Shown piece by piece: positions 9,808-18,050 of a stretch of 64,000 nucleotides of DNA. A program made the position numbers and the translations under genes. Under the pieces are notes generated by a model. The model was not told where the DNA came from, searched no databases, and saw only the letters and a program-made list of their open reading frames with translations. This stretch comes from Phreatobacter stygius (GTDB taxonomy: Bacteria > Pseudomonadota > Alphaproteobacteria > Rhizobiales > Phreatobacteraceae), in assembly GCF_005144885.1 (NCBI RefSeq), contig NZ_CP039690.1, positions 558,001 to 622,000 on the forward strand. Direction: 5' to 3'. Each line of letters starts with the position of its first letter. Position 1 is the stretch's first letter.

Positions 9808-10743
9808 TCATGCATCATGCCGCCTCCCAAGCCATGTCGGCACGTCGGTGACGGCAATTCCTTGCAAGGAGTTGAACGTCCGCTCCTTGTCCCAGGCGAC
9901 CCCGGTACGGCGCGCAAAAGCCAGGTGATATTTCCGCATGCCGTCCTCGGGATGCGCCGTTACCTCCGCGAGAAGGGTGTCCATGCGCCAAAGAATGCGC
10001 TCCACCGGACGGCCGAGATGCTGCTCCACCATGCCGGCGAGCTGCGCATAGGAGAACGTATCACCTGCGACGAACACCACCGTATCGTCAATGCGCGGCT
10101 CGTGCTCCAGGATGGCCACGGTCAGACGGCCAATCTCCTCCGGGATGGTGACCGTCAGCCGATGATCCCAACTGCCGAGGGCGTGAACCCGGCCCTTTTC
10201 GAGATCGACCAGACCGAAGGAAGGTTCGAACAGGAAGCTGGTGAACATGCCGGTAGACACGATGGTCCAGTGCGTGCGCGCCTGCGCGCGCAACATCTCC
10301 CGGACATCGAGCTGCTCATCCCACACGTCCTGGCCGCTGCCGCGCCCGACGGCGTCATAATCGACGCCGAACTGCCAGGGAACGTAGCGCTCGACCCCGG
10401 CCTTCAGGACAGCCGCCGTGATCTTTCGTTGCGTCCCCGCTCCTCCGACAAAACCGGCGCAGCAAATGACCACCGGGAAATCCGCGAAGATCGCAGCAAG
10501 CCCCTCTTCGGTTTCCGTCGCCAGATCGGCCCGGATGATCTCGACGCCCATCTGGCGAAGTTTCGCCGCCAGACGGTCCGGTTCGCCATGGGCTCTGTCC
10601 GCGGGGACCGGCCGCAGCAGGACATTCAACGATCCAGCGCCGGCTGAACCGCGCCGCGCTGACAGAGCCCGTATCATGGCCATGCCAAGCTCGCCCGCGC
10701 CGATAACAAGTGTGGCCTTGGGTCTGGATCTGGTGTCTGACAT
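9808..10743 (-). CDS. NmrA / isoflavone-reductase-like NAD(P)-binding protein
   Basis: A 311-residue atypical short-chain reductase. The N-terminal dinucleotide motif GAGELGMAMIRAL, the segment AAVLKAGVERYVPWQFGVDYDAVG and the NmrA-like C-terminus fit aromatic alcohol or isoflavone reductase-like proteins that bind NAD(P)H. The substrate is unknown. It is transcribed divergently from an HxlR regulator, and a near-perfect 24-base palindrome covers its ribosome-binding site and start codon edge, so repression by HxlR is likely. Confidence 0.87.
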   Translation of the reverse strand: MSDTRSRPKATLVIGAGELGMAMIRALSARRGSAGAGSLNVLLRPVPADRAHGEPDRLAAKLRQMGVEIIRADLATETEEGLAAIFADFPVVICCAGFVGGAGTQRKITAAVLKAGVERYVPWQFGVDYDAVGRGSGQDVWDEQLDVREMLRAQARTHWTIVSTGMFTSFLFEPSFGLVDLEKGRVHALGSWDHRLTVTIPEEIGRLTVAILEHEPRIDDTVVFVAGDTFSYAQLAGMVEQHLGRPVERILWRMDTLLAEVTAHPEDGMRKYHLAFARRTGVAWDKERTFNSLQGIAVTDVPTWLGRRHDA

Positions 10744-10765
10744 CAGTTTCTCCGTAGGAACTGAT
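10742..10765. promoter_or_regulatory. Near-perfect palindrome over the NmrA-type gene start (candidate HxlR operator)
   Basis: ATCAGTTTC-TCCGTA-GGAACTGAT: 9-base arms with one mismatch. It overlaps the first bases and Shine-Dalgarno region of the minus-strand NmrA-type gene and lies 55 bases upstream of the divergent HxlR gene. Confidence 0.55.
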
Positions 10766-10819
10766 CGTCAAATTGGGCGGTCGTCGCGGAACGATAAGAA
10801 GGCACACGAGTGATCCTGC

Positions 10820-11239
10820 ATGGAAATCAGCTTCGACGAGGTGATCGCGCGCTCAAAGGCCGCATGTGAGGCACTGAGCGACGAGGATGACGGCCTGAAG
10901 CGCGAGGTGCTTGCCCATGCCGGCAACCGCTGGTCGCTCGGCATCGTCTACGCGCTGGCCGTGTCGGGGACGCTTCGGCATGCCGAGCTTGCCCGCCGCC
11001 TGGATGGGGTGACGCAGCGGATGCTGACCCGGTCACTGCGTCAGCTGGAGCGTGACGGCTTGATCGTTCGGCGCGATCATCAGGAAGTGCCGCCGCGGGT
11101 CGATTATACCCTGACGGCATTAGGACGCGGGCTTCTGGCCGGCATGATGCCGCTCGGGACCTGGGTGATCGACAACGCCACCTCGTTCAGGTCCGCCCGG
11201 GATCGTTTCGATGGCCATGATTCCCGTGACAAGCGGTAA
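10820..11239 (+). CDS. HxlR-family winged-helix regulator
   Basis: A 139-residue protein whose centre is an HxlR winged helix: GNRWSLGIVYALAVSGTLRHAELARRLDGVTQRMLTRSLRQLERDGL with the typical VDYTLTALGRGL wing. Many HxlR members sense aldehydes, quinones or other electrophiles, but no sensing cysteine is evident in this one. The ATG at 10820 is the first in frame. It is divergent from the NmrA-type reductase and probably controls it through the palindrome at 10742-10765. Confidence 0.9.
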   Translation: MEISFDEVIARSKAACEALSDEDDGLKREVLAHAGNRWSLGIVYALAVSGTLRHAELARRLDGVTQRMLTRSLRQLERDGLIVRRDHQEVPPRVDYTLTALGRGLLAGMMPLGTWVIDNATSFRSARDRFDGHDSRDKR

Positions 11240-11289
11240 CGGCGCGGCCATCTCTCAATTCAAAGCGCCGCTTCGACGGCTCGGCAAAA

Positions 11290-11317
11290 GGGAACTGAGG
11301 TACGTGTCTCCGTCATC
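11290..11317 (+). repeat. REP-like dispersed motif, copy A
   Basis: GGGAACTGAGGTACGTGTC followed by TCCGTCATC, in the 105-base gap between the convergent HxlR and DUF3750 genes. It matches copies at 12305-12319 plus 15191-15206 (split by the IS3-type element) and 19213-19240 (reverse strand). The consensus is an imperfect palindrome, GAATTAGGT ... ACCGTAATTC. Confidence 0.6.
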
Positions 11318-11344
11318 CCGCTCTTGGCGCATTTGGCCCAACGC

Positions 11345-12133
11345 CTAGCCCGCGCTCATTCCAAACCGGCCCAAACCCGGCAGGTTGATCGCCGGACGGC
11401 GGAACTCCATGCCCACCACCGCGCCGAACACATTGACCTCAATCCCTTCCAGCCAACCCGCGGTGAACCCACCATAGCCGCCGAGATTGAGCCGAAAGCC
11501 GGTGCCCGACGGCGTCAGCGCCAGCCAGCGGCCATCGGCGGGATAGTCCTTGCCGATGGCCGTGGTCGGCAGCCTCAGGCCAAGCTCCGGGGCCGCCGCC
11601 ATCACATTGGCGACGAAGGTGTTGCTGTTCGGCCCCGGCCACGCCTGGTAGTCGCCCGTGCCGCGGTAGCGGTAGTTGGCGATTGCCGCCTTGATCCTCG
11701 GGATGGCGGCGGCGGCGTCAGCGCCGTCCACCGCCAACACAATCTCCGGCGCGCGGCCGAACCAGCGGCCGTCAGGCGGAAAGCCGTTGACGCGGATCGG
11801 GCCACCCCAAGCCGTATAGTCGTAGCGTTCGTAAGTCGAGGCGCCTTCCTCCTTCACCACGATCCAGCAATGGGTGGCGAAGATCCCGCGCCATCGCACC
11901 GTGCGCGCCGCGAAAACGCGAATAGCGGCCTGACGGTTGCTGGCCGCCGGCGGCAGCAGGCCAGCGCTGGACCGGTCGGCGCCGCGCCAGTCGCGCGTCG
12001 CGTCGCCCGCGAGATAGAGGCCGGCAGAGACGCCGATGGGCGCGAGGAACAGGATCAGGAAAGCGAGGCCGAGGCGCCTCATCAGGCGGGACAGGAGCGG
12101 CCGGGAAGCGGCATTGCCGTTGATTTCTGTCAT
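11345..12133 (-). CDS. DUF3750 domain-containing protein
   Basis: A 262-residue protein matching the DUF3750 family of proteobacteria. One hydrophobic N-terminal segment (about residues 22-44, LGLAFLILFLAPIGVSAGLYL) probably anchors it in the inner membrane, with the rest in the periplasm. The conserved segments FATHCWIVVKEEGA, YDYTAWGGP and GPNSNTFVANVM are visible; the Cys/His/Asn pattern resembles cysteine-peptidase-like folds, but activity is not known. No operon partner: it is convergent with HxlR and the next gene upstream is an insertion sequence. Confidence 0.87.
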   Translation of the reverse strand: MTEINGNAASRPLLSRLMRRLGLAFLILFLAPIGVSAGLYLAGDATRDWRGADRSSAGLLPPAASNRQAAIRVFAARTVRWRGIFATHCWIVVKEEGASTYERYDYTAWGGPIRVNGFPPDGRWFGRAPEIVLAVDGADAAAAIPRIKAAIANYRYRGTGDYQAWPGPNSNTFVANVMAAAPELGLRLPTTAIGKDYPADGRWLALTPSGTGFRLNLGGYGGFTAGWLEGIEVNVFGAVVGMEFRRPAINLPGLGRFGMSAG

Positions 12134-12381
12134 GGTCTTCCGGATAGAAGGGCATTGCCATCACGCCGTCGCTCCGTGTCGGAATTGAGATGGCGCGAGA
12201 GCGGCGGAACGCCGCAAGACCGAAGGCGGCTCCAGTCATCGCCACAGCCCTACGGCATTGCGAGACGCACTCACGTGATGCGCATGCACATGTGACGCAA
12301 ATAAGGGGAATGAGGTACGTGGAGTGCACCCCTTCAATGAGACAGTCGAATTTAAGTGACAGTGGGCATGGGTTGGGGAGT

Positions 12382-12666
12382 TCAGTCGGATCGAGGGATG
12401 GAAAGGTCAGCTTCGAATTCGGTTGGGGGTTTGTAGGCAAGAGCGGAATGGAGCCTCTGGCGATTATAGGTTGTCTCCAGGAACGCGCCGATATTGCGCC
12501 TGGCTTCGTCGATTGAGGAATAGGTGTTTGCGTTGACCTCCTCCTTCTTCAGGGTCTTGAAGAAGCTTTCGGCTTTGGCGTTGTCGTAGGGATTGCCGGG
12601 CGCGCTCATGCTGAGACGGACAGCATGGTCATGGAGGCGCTTGGTGTAGTCGGCGCTGGCATATTG
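12382..12666 (-). pseudogene. IS3-type orfB transposase, C-terminal part
   Basis: Encodes 94 residues from QYASADYTKRLHDH to the stop, including the third catalytic acid of the DDE triad in NPYDNAKAESFFKTLKKEE and the IS3 ending RLHSALAYKPP. It joins exactly in frame to the N-terminal part at 14124-14702 once the IS30-type element and one 3-base target copy are removed. Any start inside the IS30 end is fortuitous. Confidence 0.88.
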
Positions 12667-14123
12667 GGCGGATTCAAACGGTCGTCGCAACACTCTGAAG
12701 TTGGAGGTTGCGATGAGCATCCGAAAGCGGCGATCGGCACGGTCTGGACGAGCGCCATTACCTTCACCAGGACGGCCGCCTTTGGCGGGGCGCGATGAAC
12801 AGATTCGATTCTGGCGGGCGATCGCCGCGGGGCTGAGCAGCGAAGATGCTGCTCTCGAAGCCGGAGTGTCGCAGCCTGTAGGAACCAGATGGTTCCGAAA
12901 GGCGGGCGGTATGCCACCAGCAATGTTCAGATCCTCGGCAAAGCCGCCTGGTCGTTACCTGTCATTGGTGGAGCGTGAAGAGGTCGCACTTCTTAGGGTG
13001 CAGGGCCATTCCATGCAGGAGATCGGGCGCCGCCTGAGGCGAGCCGCCTCGACAATCTCCCGTGAACTGCGGCGCAACGCAGCCACGCGCAGCGGCGGGT
13101 TGGAGTATCGGGCGACGACTGCCCAGTGGCATGCGGATCGATCGGCCCGTCGGCCCAAACCGACCAAGCTTGCGCTCAACACAACCTTGCGCACCTATGT
13201 GGAGGAGAGACTTGCCGGCGTCGTCGTGGCTCCGAGCGGCGTTTCCGTTCCAGGTCCTGCCGTTCCGTGGAAGGGCCGCCGGCATGGCCCGCGAAAGGAT
13301 CGGCGATGGGCAAGGGCCTGGAGTCCGGAGCAGATTGCCCGGCGCTTGCCGATCGACTTCCCGGACGACAAGACGATGCGTATCAGCCACGAAGCCATCT
13401 ATCAGGCCCTCTTCGTTCAGGGCCGGGGGGTGCTGCGCCGCGAACTGACGGCCTGCTTGCGAACAGGACGCGTGTTGCGGGTGCCAAGGGCGCGCGTCCG
13501 CAGGCGAGGCAAGGGCTTTGTCTCGCCCGAGATCATGATCAGTCAACGCCCCGTCGAAGCAGCCGATCGAGCGGTGCCTGGCCACTGGGAGGGAGACCTC
13601 ATCCTCGGTCTTGGCAGCTCGGCGATCGGCACGCTGGTCGAGCGCACAACGCGCTTCACGATGCTGCTGCATCTGCCCCGCCTCGCGGGGCACGGCGAAG
13701 CTCCTCGCACGAAGAACGGGCCAGCGCTCGCGGGACACGGAGCTGAGGCCGTGCGCGATGCGATCGCGCGCACCATCATCACCTTGCCCGAAGAACTGCG
13801 TCGCTCGCTGACGTGGGATCAGGGAGCCGAAATGGCCCAGCACGATCGTCTCAAAATCGATGCGGGTGTCCAGGTCTACTTCTGCGATCCGCAAAGCCCA
13901 TGGCAGCGCGGCACCAACGAGAACACCAATGGGCTGCTGCGTCAGTACTTCCCGAAAGGCACCGACCTGAGCATCCACAGCGCCGATGAGATTGCCGCCG
14001 TGGCAGCGGTCCTCAATGCCCGACCGAGAAAGACGCTGGGCTGGAAAACGCCGGCAGAGGCGCTTGACGCGTTACTGCCATGAGTGAACACAATCGGTGT
14101 TGCGACGACCGTTTGAATCCGCC
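12667..14123 (+). mobile_element. IS30-type insertion sequence (1457 bp, complete)
   Basis: Bounded by perfect 27-base inverted repeats (12667-12693 and 14097-14123; outer bases GGCGGATTC, inner GTCGCAACAC). The 3-base target TTG is duplicated on both sides (12664-12666 and 14124-14126). It contains one transposase gene. Perfect ends, an intact gene and a clean target duplication indicate a recent insertion into the older IS3-type element. Confidence 0.93.
12701..14083 (+). CDS. IS30-family transposase
   Basis: A 460-residue transposase (an ATG at 12716, MSIRKRR, is an alternative start 5 codons in). It has an N-terminal helix-turn-helix region (LSLVEREEVALLRVQGHSMQEIGRRLRRAASTISRELRRN) and the DDE integrase core: Asp in GHWEGDLILG, Asp in LTWDQGAEM and Glu in RGTNENTNGLLRQY. 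Length and motifs fit a functional member. The first codons lie inside or just after the left inverted repeat, as usual in compact insertion sequences. Confidence 0.93.
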   Translation: MEVAMSIRKRRSARSGRAPLPSPGRPPLAGRDEQIRFWRAIAAGLSSEDAALEAGVSQPVGTRWFRKAGGMPPAMFRSSAKPPGRYLSLVEREEVALLRVQGHSMQEIGRRLRRAASTISRELRRNAATRSGGLEYRATTAQWHADRSARRPKPTKLALNTTLRTYVEERLAGVVVAPSGVSVPGPAVPWKGRRHGPRKDRRWARAWSPEQIARRLPIDFPDDKTMRISHEAIYQALFVQGRGVLRRELTACLRTGRVLRVPRARVRRRGKGFVSPEIMISQRPVEAADRAVPGHWEGDLILGLGSSAIGTLVERTTRFTMLLHLPRLAGHGEAPRTKNGPALAGHGAEAVRDAIARTIITLPEELRRSLTWDQGAEMAQHDRLKIDAGVQVYFCDPQSPWQRGTNENTNGLLRQYFPKGTDLSIHSADEIAAVAAVLNARPRKTLGWKTPAEALDALLP

Positions 14124-14702
14124 TTGGACGCCTCTGTCGGAATGATGGATCAGGCTGTCGGGCGGCGGCTTGCGGTGGCGAAGGGCCATGTCGAGGGCTG
14201 CGAGAGCCAACTCGGCGCGCAAGTGCTCATCCAGCGCCCAGCCGACGACGCGGCGGGAGAAGGCGTCGAGGATGACGGCCAGATAGACGAAGGCTTCGGC
14301 CAGGCGGACATAGGTGATATCCGCCACCCAGATCTGATCGAGCCCCGTGGGGATGAGCGATCGGATCAGGTTAGGCGCGATGCGAAAGCCATGATGGCTG
14401 TCGGTGGTTCTGGGCACGAAGGCCTTGGTGCGCAGGGCGAGCAGATTGTCCTCGCGCATGAGGCGCAGCACCCGCTTGGCGTTCACCTCGATGCCCTGGC
14501 GCTTGAGCGTCGCGGTCATGGGACGGTAGCCATAGTGCTTGTGCGCGAGGGCGATGCGATGGATGGCGTCGCGCAGATCGGCGTCGGCTCTGGCCGGGGC
14601 TTTGCGCTCGAGGAAGCGATAATAGCCGGCGCGAGACACACGGCCGAGACGGCAGAGCTGGTCGATGACGGCGGCGCCTTGCAGGGTGCTGCTCCCGGTC
14701 AT
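14124..14702 (-). pseudogene. IS3-type orfB transposase, N-terminal part
   Basis: Encodes 193 residues beginning MTGSSTLQGAAVIDQL. It contains the HTH_21-like part (AHKHYGYRPMTATLKRQGI), the first catalytic Asp in IWVADITYVRL and the second in LIHHSDRGVQ, where the frame meets the IS30-type end. The ATG at 14702 overlaps the orfA stop (ATGA), so this IS uses start/stop coupling rather than needing a frameshift. Without the C-terminal part carrying the third acid it cannot be active. Confidence 0.88.
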
Positions 14703-15130
14703 GGCTTGGATGACCGCGTAGAGCCGGGCACGGACGGTTCGGGCGTCTTGTCCGCGTCCAAGGCCTGCAAGGCACGTTGAAAAAAATCGAGGCCCGCCTG
14801 CTGCCGGCCAATGATGCGTTCGAGTTCGCCGATGCGGGCCTGTGCGTTGGCCAGGGCCTGCGCCTGATCGGGCGGAGACGGTTTGGCGGGCGCAGCCAGA
14901 GCGGCCGCCAGGCGCCGCGCGCGCAGACCAGGCTTGGGGCCGCGCTTGTGGCAGAGCCCGCTGGCCCCTTCCGCCCGCCACAACGCCCGCCAGCCATAGA
15001 GCACCTTGCGGCTGATGCCGAGGCCGCGAGCGACCGCCGCCAGCGTCTCGCCGGCTTCAAGCCGAGACATCGCCGCCTGCTTGAACGAAGGCGGGAAACT
15101 GCGTGTGGGAGTCCTGGGCTTGTCGGGCAT
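14699..15130 (-). CDS. IS3-type orfA (helix-turn-helix) protein
   Basis: A 143-residue IS3-type orfA product. The N-terminal HTH_Tnp_1-like domain is visible as SFPPSFKQAAMSRLEAGETLAAVARGLGISRKVLYGWR, followed by a basic linker and a C-terminal coiled-coil stretch (AQARIGELERIIGRQQAGLDFFQRAL) that usually allows dimerisation with the orfAB product. The gene is intact, but its partner orfB is interrupted. Confidence 0.88.
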   Translation of the reverse strand: MPDKPRTPTRSFPPSFKQAAMSRLEAGETLAAVARGLGISRKVLYGWRALWRAEGASGLCHKRGPKPGLRARRLAAALAAPAKPSPPDQAQALANAQARIGELERIIGRQQAGLDFFQRALQALDADKTPEPSVPGSTRSSKP

Positions 15131-15211
15131 TCAGCCTCCGAGCGCCCATGTCACCCTAATTCATTTGTCTCACAAATGGGGTGCAGTCCATACGTGTCAC
15201 CGTAGTTTCGC

Positions 15212-15880
15212 TCAACCGACATGACCACTCAGCATGTGATCAGCCAGGCTGTAGCAGTGGCTCGCCTGATAGGCGTTTCGACCCCGGTTCATATGTGTCA
15301 GGTTGAACGCCCTGATGGCCCGCAACGTGCGGGGCGCGCCGAGGACTTTGCTGATCGAGGAGACGCCGCGGACCTTGATGCCGAAAATGTCCTCGCCGCG
15401 GGGAAACACATAGCTGACGTCTTCCGGCGTCGTGACGCAGCGCTCGAGGAAAGCTTCGTCCACTCGGCCCCGATCGAGCGAATGGTCGGTGGTGAAATCG
15501 GAAAGATGCACCAGGAATAGCGCGCGGATGCCCTCGCCATCCGCATAGAGCGAGAAAAGCTCCATCCAGCTCGCATTGACGCGAACGAGCGCCTTGCCCG
15601 GGGTCGACGGCAGACAGGAAACCGACCAGTAATACCGCTCGGTCCGGCGCGGAATCGGGATGCAGTGGTGGCCGTAGTCCCTGATGATATCAAGGACCTG
15701 CTGCGCCTGCGGTCGGCGCAGCAGCTTCTCGAACCGCGTGACGTATTTGAAGCGCAGTTCGAGGGATTCCGAGCGCTCGTCGGCGTCGGACAGGATCGTC
15801 TGGCCCTGCATCCACTCGCGCTGCTGCTGAAGATCCAGGAATCGGCGCAGACCGGTGAGGCTGACCATTCCCGCCATCAT
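15212..15880 (-). CDS. Protein of unknown function coupled to the luciferase-like gene
   Basis: A 222-residue soluble protein with no family recognised. No signal peptide or membrane segment is seen. It has a Glu/Gln/Arg-rich helical N-terminus (RRFLDLQQQREWMQGQ), then a mixed region (RRTERYYWSVSCLPS, ALFLVHLSDFTTDHS). The ATG at 15880 overlaps the stop of the luciferase-like gene (ATGATGG), so the two should be translated together, although a GTG at 15886 is possible. Its stop lies only 21 bases from the IS3-type end, so the original downstream context has been altered. Confidence 0.7.
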   Translation of the reverse strand: MMAGMVSLTGLRRFLDLQQQREWMQGQTILSDADERSESLELRFKYVTRFEKLLRRPQAQQVLDIIRDYGHHCIPIPRRTERYYWSVSCLPSTPGKALVRVNASWMELFSLYADGEGIRALFLVHLSDFTTDHSLDRGRVDEAFLERCVTTPEDVSYVFPRGEDIFGIKVRGVSSISKVLGAPRTLRAIRAFNLTHMNRGRNAYQASHCYSLADHMLSGHVG

Positions 15881-16893
15881 CGCCACCCGAGGGCGGGGGC
15901 GACATGTTTCAGAATGGCCTCGATCACATGGGCACTATATGCGACGCCGAGCTGGTTTGGCACGGTGAGCAGCAGTGTGTCGGCCTCGGCTATGGCCTCG
16001 TCTGCCTTCAATTGCGTGATCAGCCGGTCGGGCTCCGCAGTATAGGAGCGCCCGAAAACGGCGCGCATATTGTCGATGATGCCGATCTGGTCGCTGGTAT
16101 CGCCGCGCCCGAAATAGGCGTGGTCGCGATCGTCCATGAGCGCGAAGATCGATCGGGACACCGACACGCGAGGCTCCCAATCGTGGCCGGCCTCTTTCCA
16201 CGCCTGCCTAAACAGGCGAATCTGCGTGGCCTGCTGAACGTGAAACGGCTCGCCAGTCTCATCTGCCTTAAGGGTCGAACTTTGCAGGTTCATGCCCTGC
16301 TGGGCCGCCCAGAGCGCCGTGGCGTTCGACGCGGACCCCCACCAGATGCGCCGGCGCAAACCCTCCGAATGGGGTTCGAGTCGCAGCAATCCAGGCGGAT
16401 TGGGAAACATGGGGCGCGGATTGGGCCGGGCGAAGCCTTCTCCCTTCAACAGATCAAGAAAGACTTCCGCGTGGCGTCGCCCCATGTCGGCATCGCTCTG
16501 TCCCTCTTCCGGGACATGGCCGAAATAGCGCCAGCCGTCGATCACCTGTTCTGGCGAGCCGCGGCTGATGCCGAGCTGGAGCCGGCCATTGCTGATCAGG
16601 TCGGCGGCGCCCGCATCCTCGACCATGTAGAACGGGTTCTCGTAGCGCATGTCGATCACGCCGGTGCCGATCTCGATCCGGTTCGTCTTCGCACCAACGG
16701 CTGCGAGCAAGGGAAAGGGTGAGGCAAGCTGCTGCGCGAAATGATGGACCCTGAAATAGGCGCCGTCCGCGCCGAGTTCCTCGGCCGCCACGGCAAGCTC
16801 GATTGACTGCAGCAGCGTGTCCCTTGCCGAGCGTGTCGCCGACTGGAGCGAGGGCGACCAGTGCCCGAAAGAGAGAAATCCTATTGTCTTCAT
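15877..16893 (-). CDS. Luciferase-like (LLM class) flavin-dependent oxidoreductase
   Basis: A 338-residue member of the bacterial luciferase-like monooxygenase family, which uses reduced flavin from a separate reductase. The N-terminus (IGFLSFGHWSP), AEELGADGAYFRVHHFA, the strand IEIGTGVIDMRYENPFYMVEDAGAADLISNGRLQLGISRGSPEQ and the later RIWWGSASNATALWAAQQGMN are typical of the TIM-barrel. The substrate is unknown. It is the first gene of a two-gene operon with the unknown protein at 15212-15880. No oxidoreductase partner gene is adjacent. Confidence 0.9.
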   Translation of the reverse strand: MKTIGFLSFGHWSPSLQSATRSARDTLLQSIELAVAAEELGADGAYFRVHHFAQQLASPFPLLAAVGAKTNRIEIGTGVIDMRYENPFYMVEDAGAADLISNGRLQLGISRGSPEQVIDGWRYFGHVPEEGQSDADMGRRHAEVFLDLLKGEGFARPNPRPMFPNPPGLLRLEPHSEGLRRRIWWGSASNATALWAAQQGMNLQSSTLKADETGEPFHVQQATQIRLFRQAWKEAGHDWEPRVSVSRSIFALMDDRDHAYFGRGDTSDQIGIIDNMRAVFGRSYTAEPDRLITQLKADEAIAEADTLLLTVPNQLGVAYSAHVIEAILKHVAPALGWR

Positions 16894-17196
16894 CTGATTC
16901 CTGGGCGCCGGTGCATGGCGCGATATTCGTGTCCCGCAATCCCATATATAGCTCGGCTGAACGGGCTTGATGCAATCGCGGCGTCGCCTCTCGGCGCGCG
17001 CTTTCGGTTGCGCCGGAACCTTCCCACAGGCGCGGCTCCACCATTTGGCTTCAATCGCGAACGCAAGGAAGCGGCGGTGGCCAGTACGCGAGACGCCCCA
17101 TTGGCGCGCAGCTCCGTGGTCGCCTGTTCGAGCTCCGCCGCCGCCCGCCCTTCGGCGGTCGCGAGGCCAAGTCGGGGCTCAAATGCCATTGCGGTC
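16894..17196. other. Region without a recognised gene
   Basis: About 300 bases upstream of the luciferase-like gene. A minus-strand frame (to 17210) could encode a short Ala-rich peptide but shows no ribosome site or family resemblance. A 10-base direct repeat, CCATTGCGGT, occurs at 17187-17196 and 17197-17206, next to the half copy of the REP-like motif. Confidence 0.4.
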
Positions 17197-17305
17197 CATT
17201 GCGGTGACACGTCGAGGCGGTGGCGGGCGCCCCGCCGACCGTACCGTCATCAAGCGCGGCAGGGTCGTCGTGCGCAACGGCGAGTTGACCGAGCCGGTGG
17301 CATGA
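17197..17305 (+). pseudogene. 3' remnant of an amidohydrolase gene joined to half a REP-like motif
   Basis: From 17213 the sequence matches the last 92 bases of the intact amidohydrolase gene (to 9787) with a handful of substitutions and one missing base; it still reads RPADRTVIKRGRVVVRNGE and then LTEPVA plus a stop (intact gene: RPADRTVIKRGKVVVRNGE, LTEPVA). Homology stops abruptly at 17212, where CATTGCGGTGACACGT matches one half of the REP-like motif. The rest of the gene is missing. Nothing further is recognised from 17306 to 17532. Confidence 0.8.
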
Positions 17306-17532
17306 ACCGCGACTGATCGATCACCCGATCAGGCGCACCACCGCAAGACCCGGCACGCAACGGTGGACGGCAAGCGGTGCGGTACTGTCTAATGCGCGAA
17401 ATGTGTGGGGGCGAAATGAGCGTCGAAGAGACTGGCCTTTGGCCATGGCGCGACTGGTCTGGTGAACCTGTCCGGCCCGTGCCGTCATGGGCATCCCGTC
17501 CGGCGAACACGTCTCTTTAGAGGAATGGGCCA

Positions 17533-17970
17533 ATGGATGGGCTTGTCATCCTGCTTCTCGTCATTCTGGTCGGGATCTATTTCATTCCGACCATCGTGGC
17601 GTTCTCCCGCGAGCATGACTATCGCTGGGTCATCTGCGCCCTCAACATTGTCGGCGGCTGGACCTTCGTCCTTTGGGGCGTGGCATTGGTCTGGGCGGTC
17701 TATCCCACCAACAAGACCTTCGCCGATCCACTGATCGGATCGGCAACCGGCCTCGGCATACGCAATACGGGCGATGTGCTCGGGGAAGCCGATTTCGGCC
17801 GCCAGCGTGGCTACAGCGCTGCGCAATTGGCCAGCCCGGCGGTCGTAGCGCCGCCGCGCGAACGGCAAGGTTCCGTCATCGATGCCTTGGAACGGCTGCA
17901 AAAGCTACGCGACAGCGGTGTCCTGACCCAGGACGAGTTCGAGATTCAGAAGCGCGAAGTCTTGAAATGA
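17533..17970 (+). CDS. Superinfection-immunity-like membrane protein with SHOCT domain
   Basis: A 145-residue protein. The N-terminus has two membrane segments (about residues 3-24 and 33-58) with the form of the superinfection immunity protein family (ALNIVGGWTFVLWGVALVWAVYP), first known from phage T4 Imm and widespread in bacteria. A linker follows and then a C-terminal SHOCT motif (IDALERLQKLRDSGVLTQDEFEIQKREVL), a short helical hairpin common at the end of bacterial proteins. Its role may be phage-related or simply structural; this is not settled. A GAGG site lies upstream. It is convergent with the HNH gene. Confidence 0.82.
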   Translation: MDGLVILLLVILVGIYFIPTIVAFSREHDYRWVICALNIVGGWTFVLWGVALVWAVYPTNKTFADPLIGSATGLGIRNTGDVLGEADFGRQRGYSAAQLASPAVVAPPRERQGSVIDALERLQKLRDSGVLTQDEFEIQKREVLK

Positions 17971-18050
17971 CGCGGGCTGATCGAGCGCTTTTGTCGCTGG
18001 GGCGATTGCGCTCAGCTTTGGGGGATTGAAGGACGCGTCACCGCAATTCC

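Larger units (their letters stand above)
12320..15190 (-). mobile_element. IS3-type insertion sequence, interrupted by an IS30-type element
   Basis: The ends are related inverted repeats starting TGGAGTGCACCCC (left, 12320) and TGGACTGCACCCC (right, read from 15190), with further matches GAGACA and GTGAC inside. The 4-base direct repeat TACG flanks the element (12316-12319 and 15191-15194), a normal IS3-family target duplication. Removing the element restores an intact copy of the REP-like motif (GAGGTACGTGTCACCG). It carries orfA and orfB on the minus strand; orfB is split by the IS30-type element at 12667-14123, so this copy should not make its own transposase. Confidence 0.88.

Noticed and set aside
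16890-17210. A minus-strand frame of 106 codons upstream of the luciferase-like gene.
   Set aside because: No ribosome site and no recognisable family; reads into rearranged DNA containing the REP half-motif.
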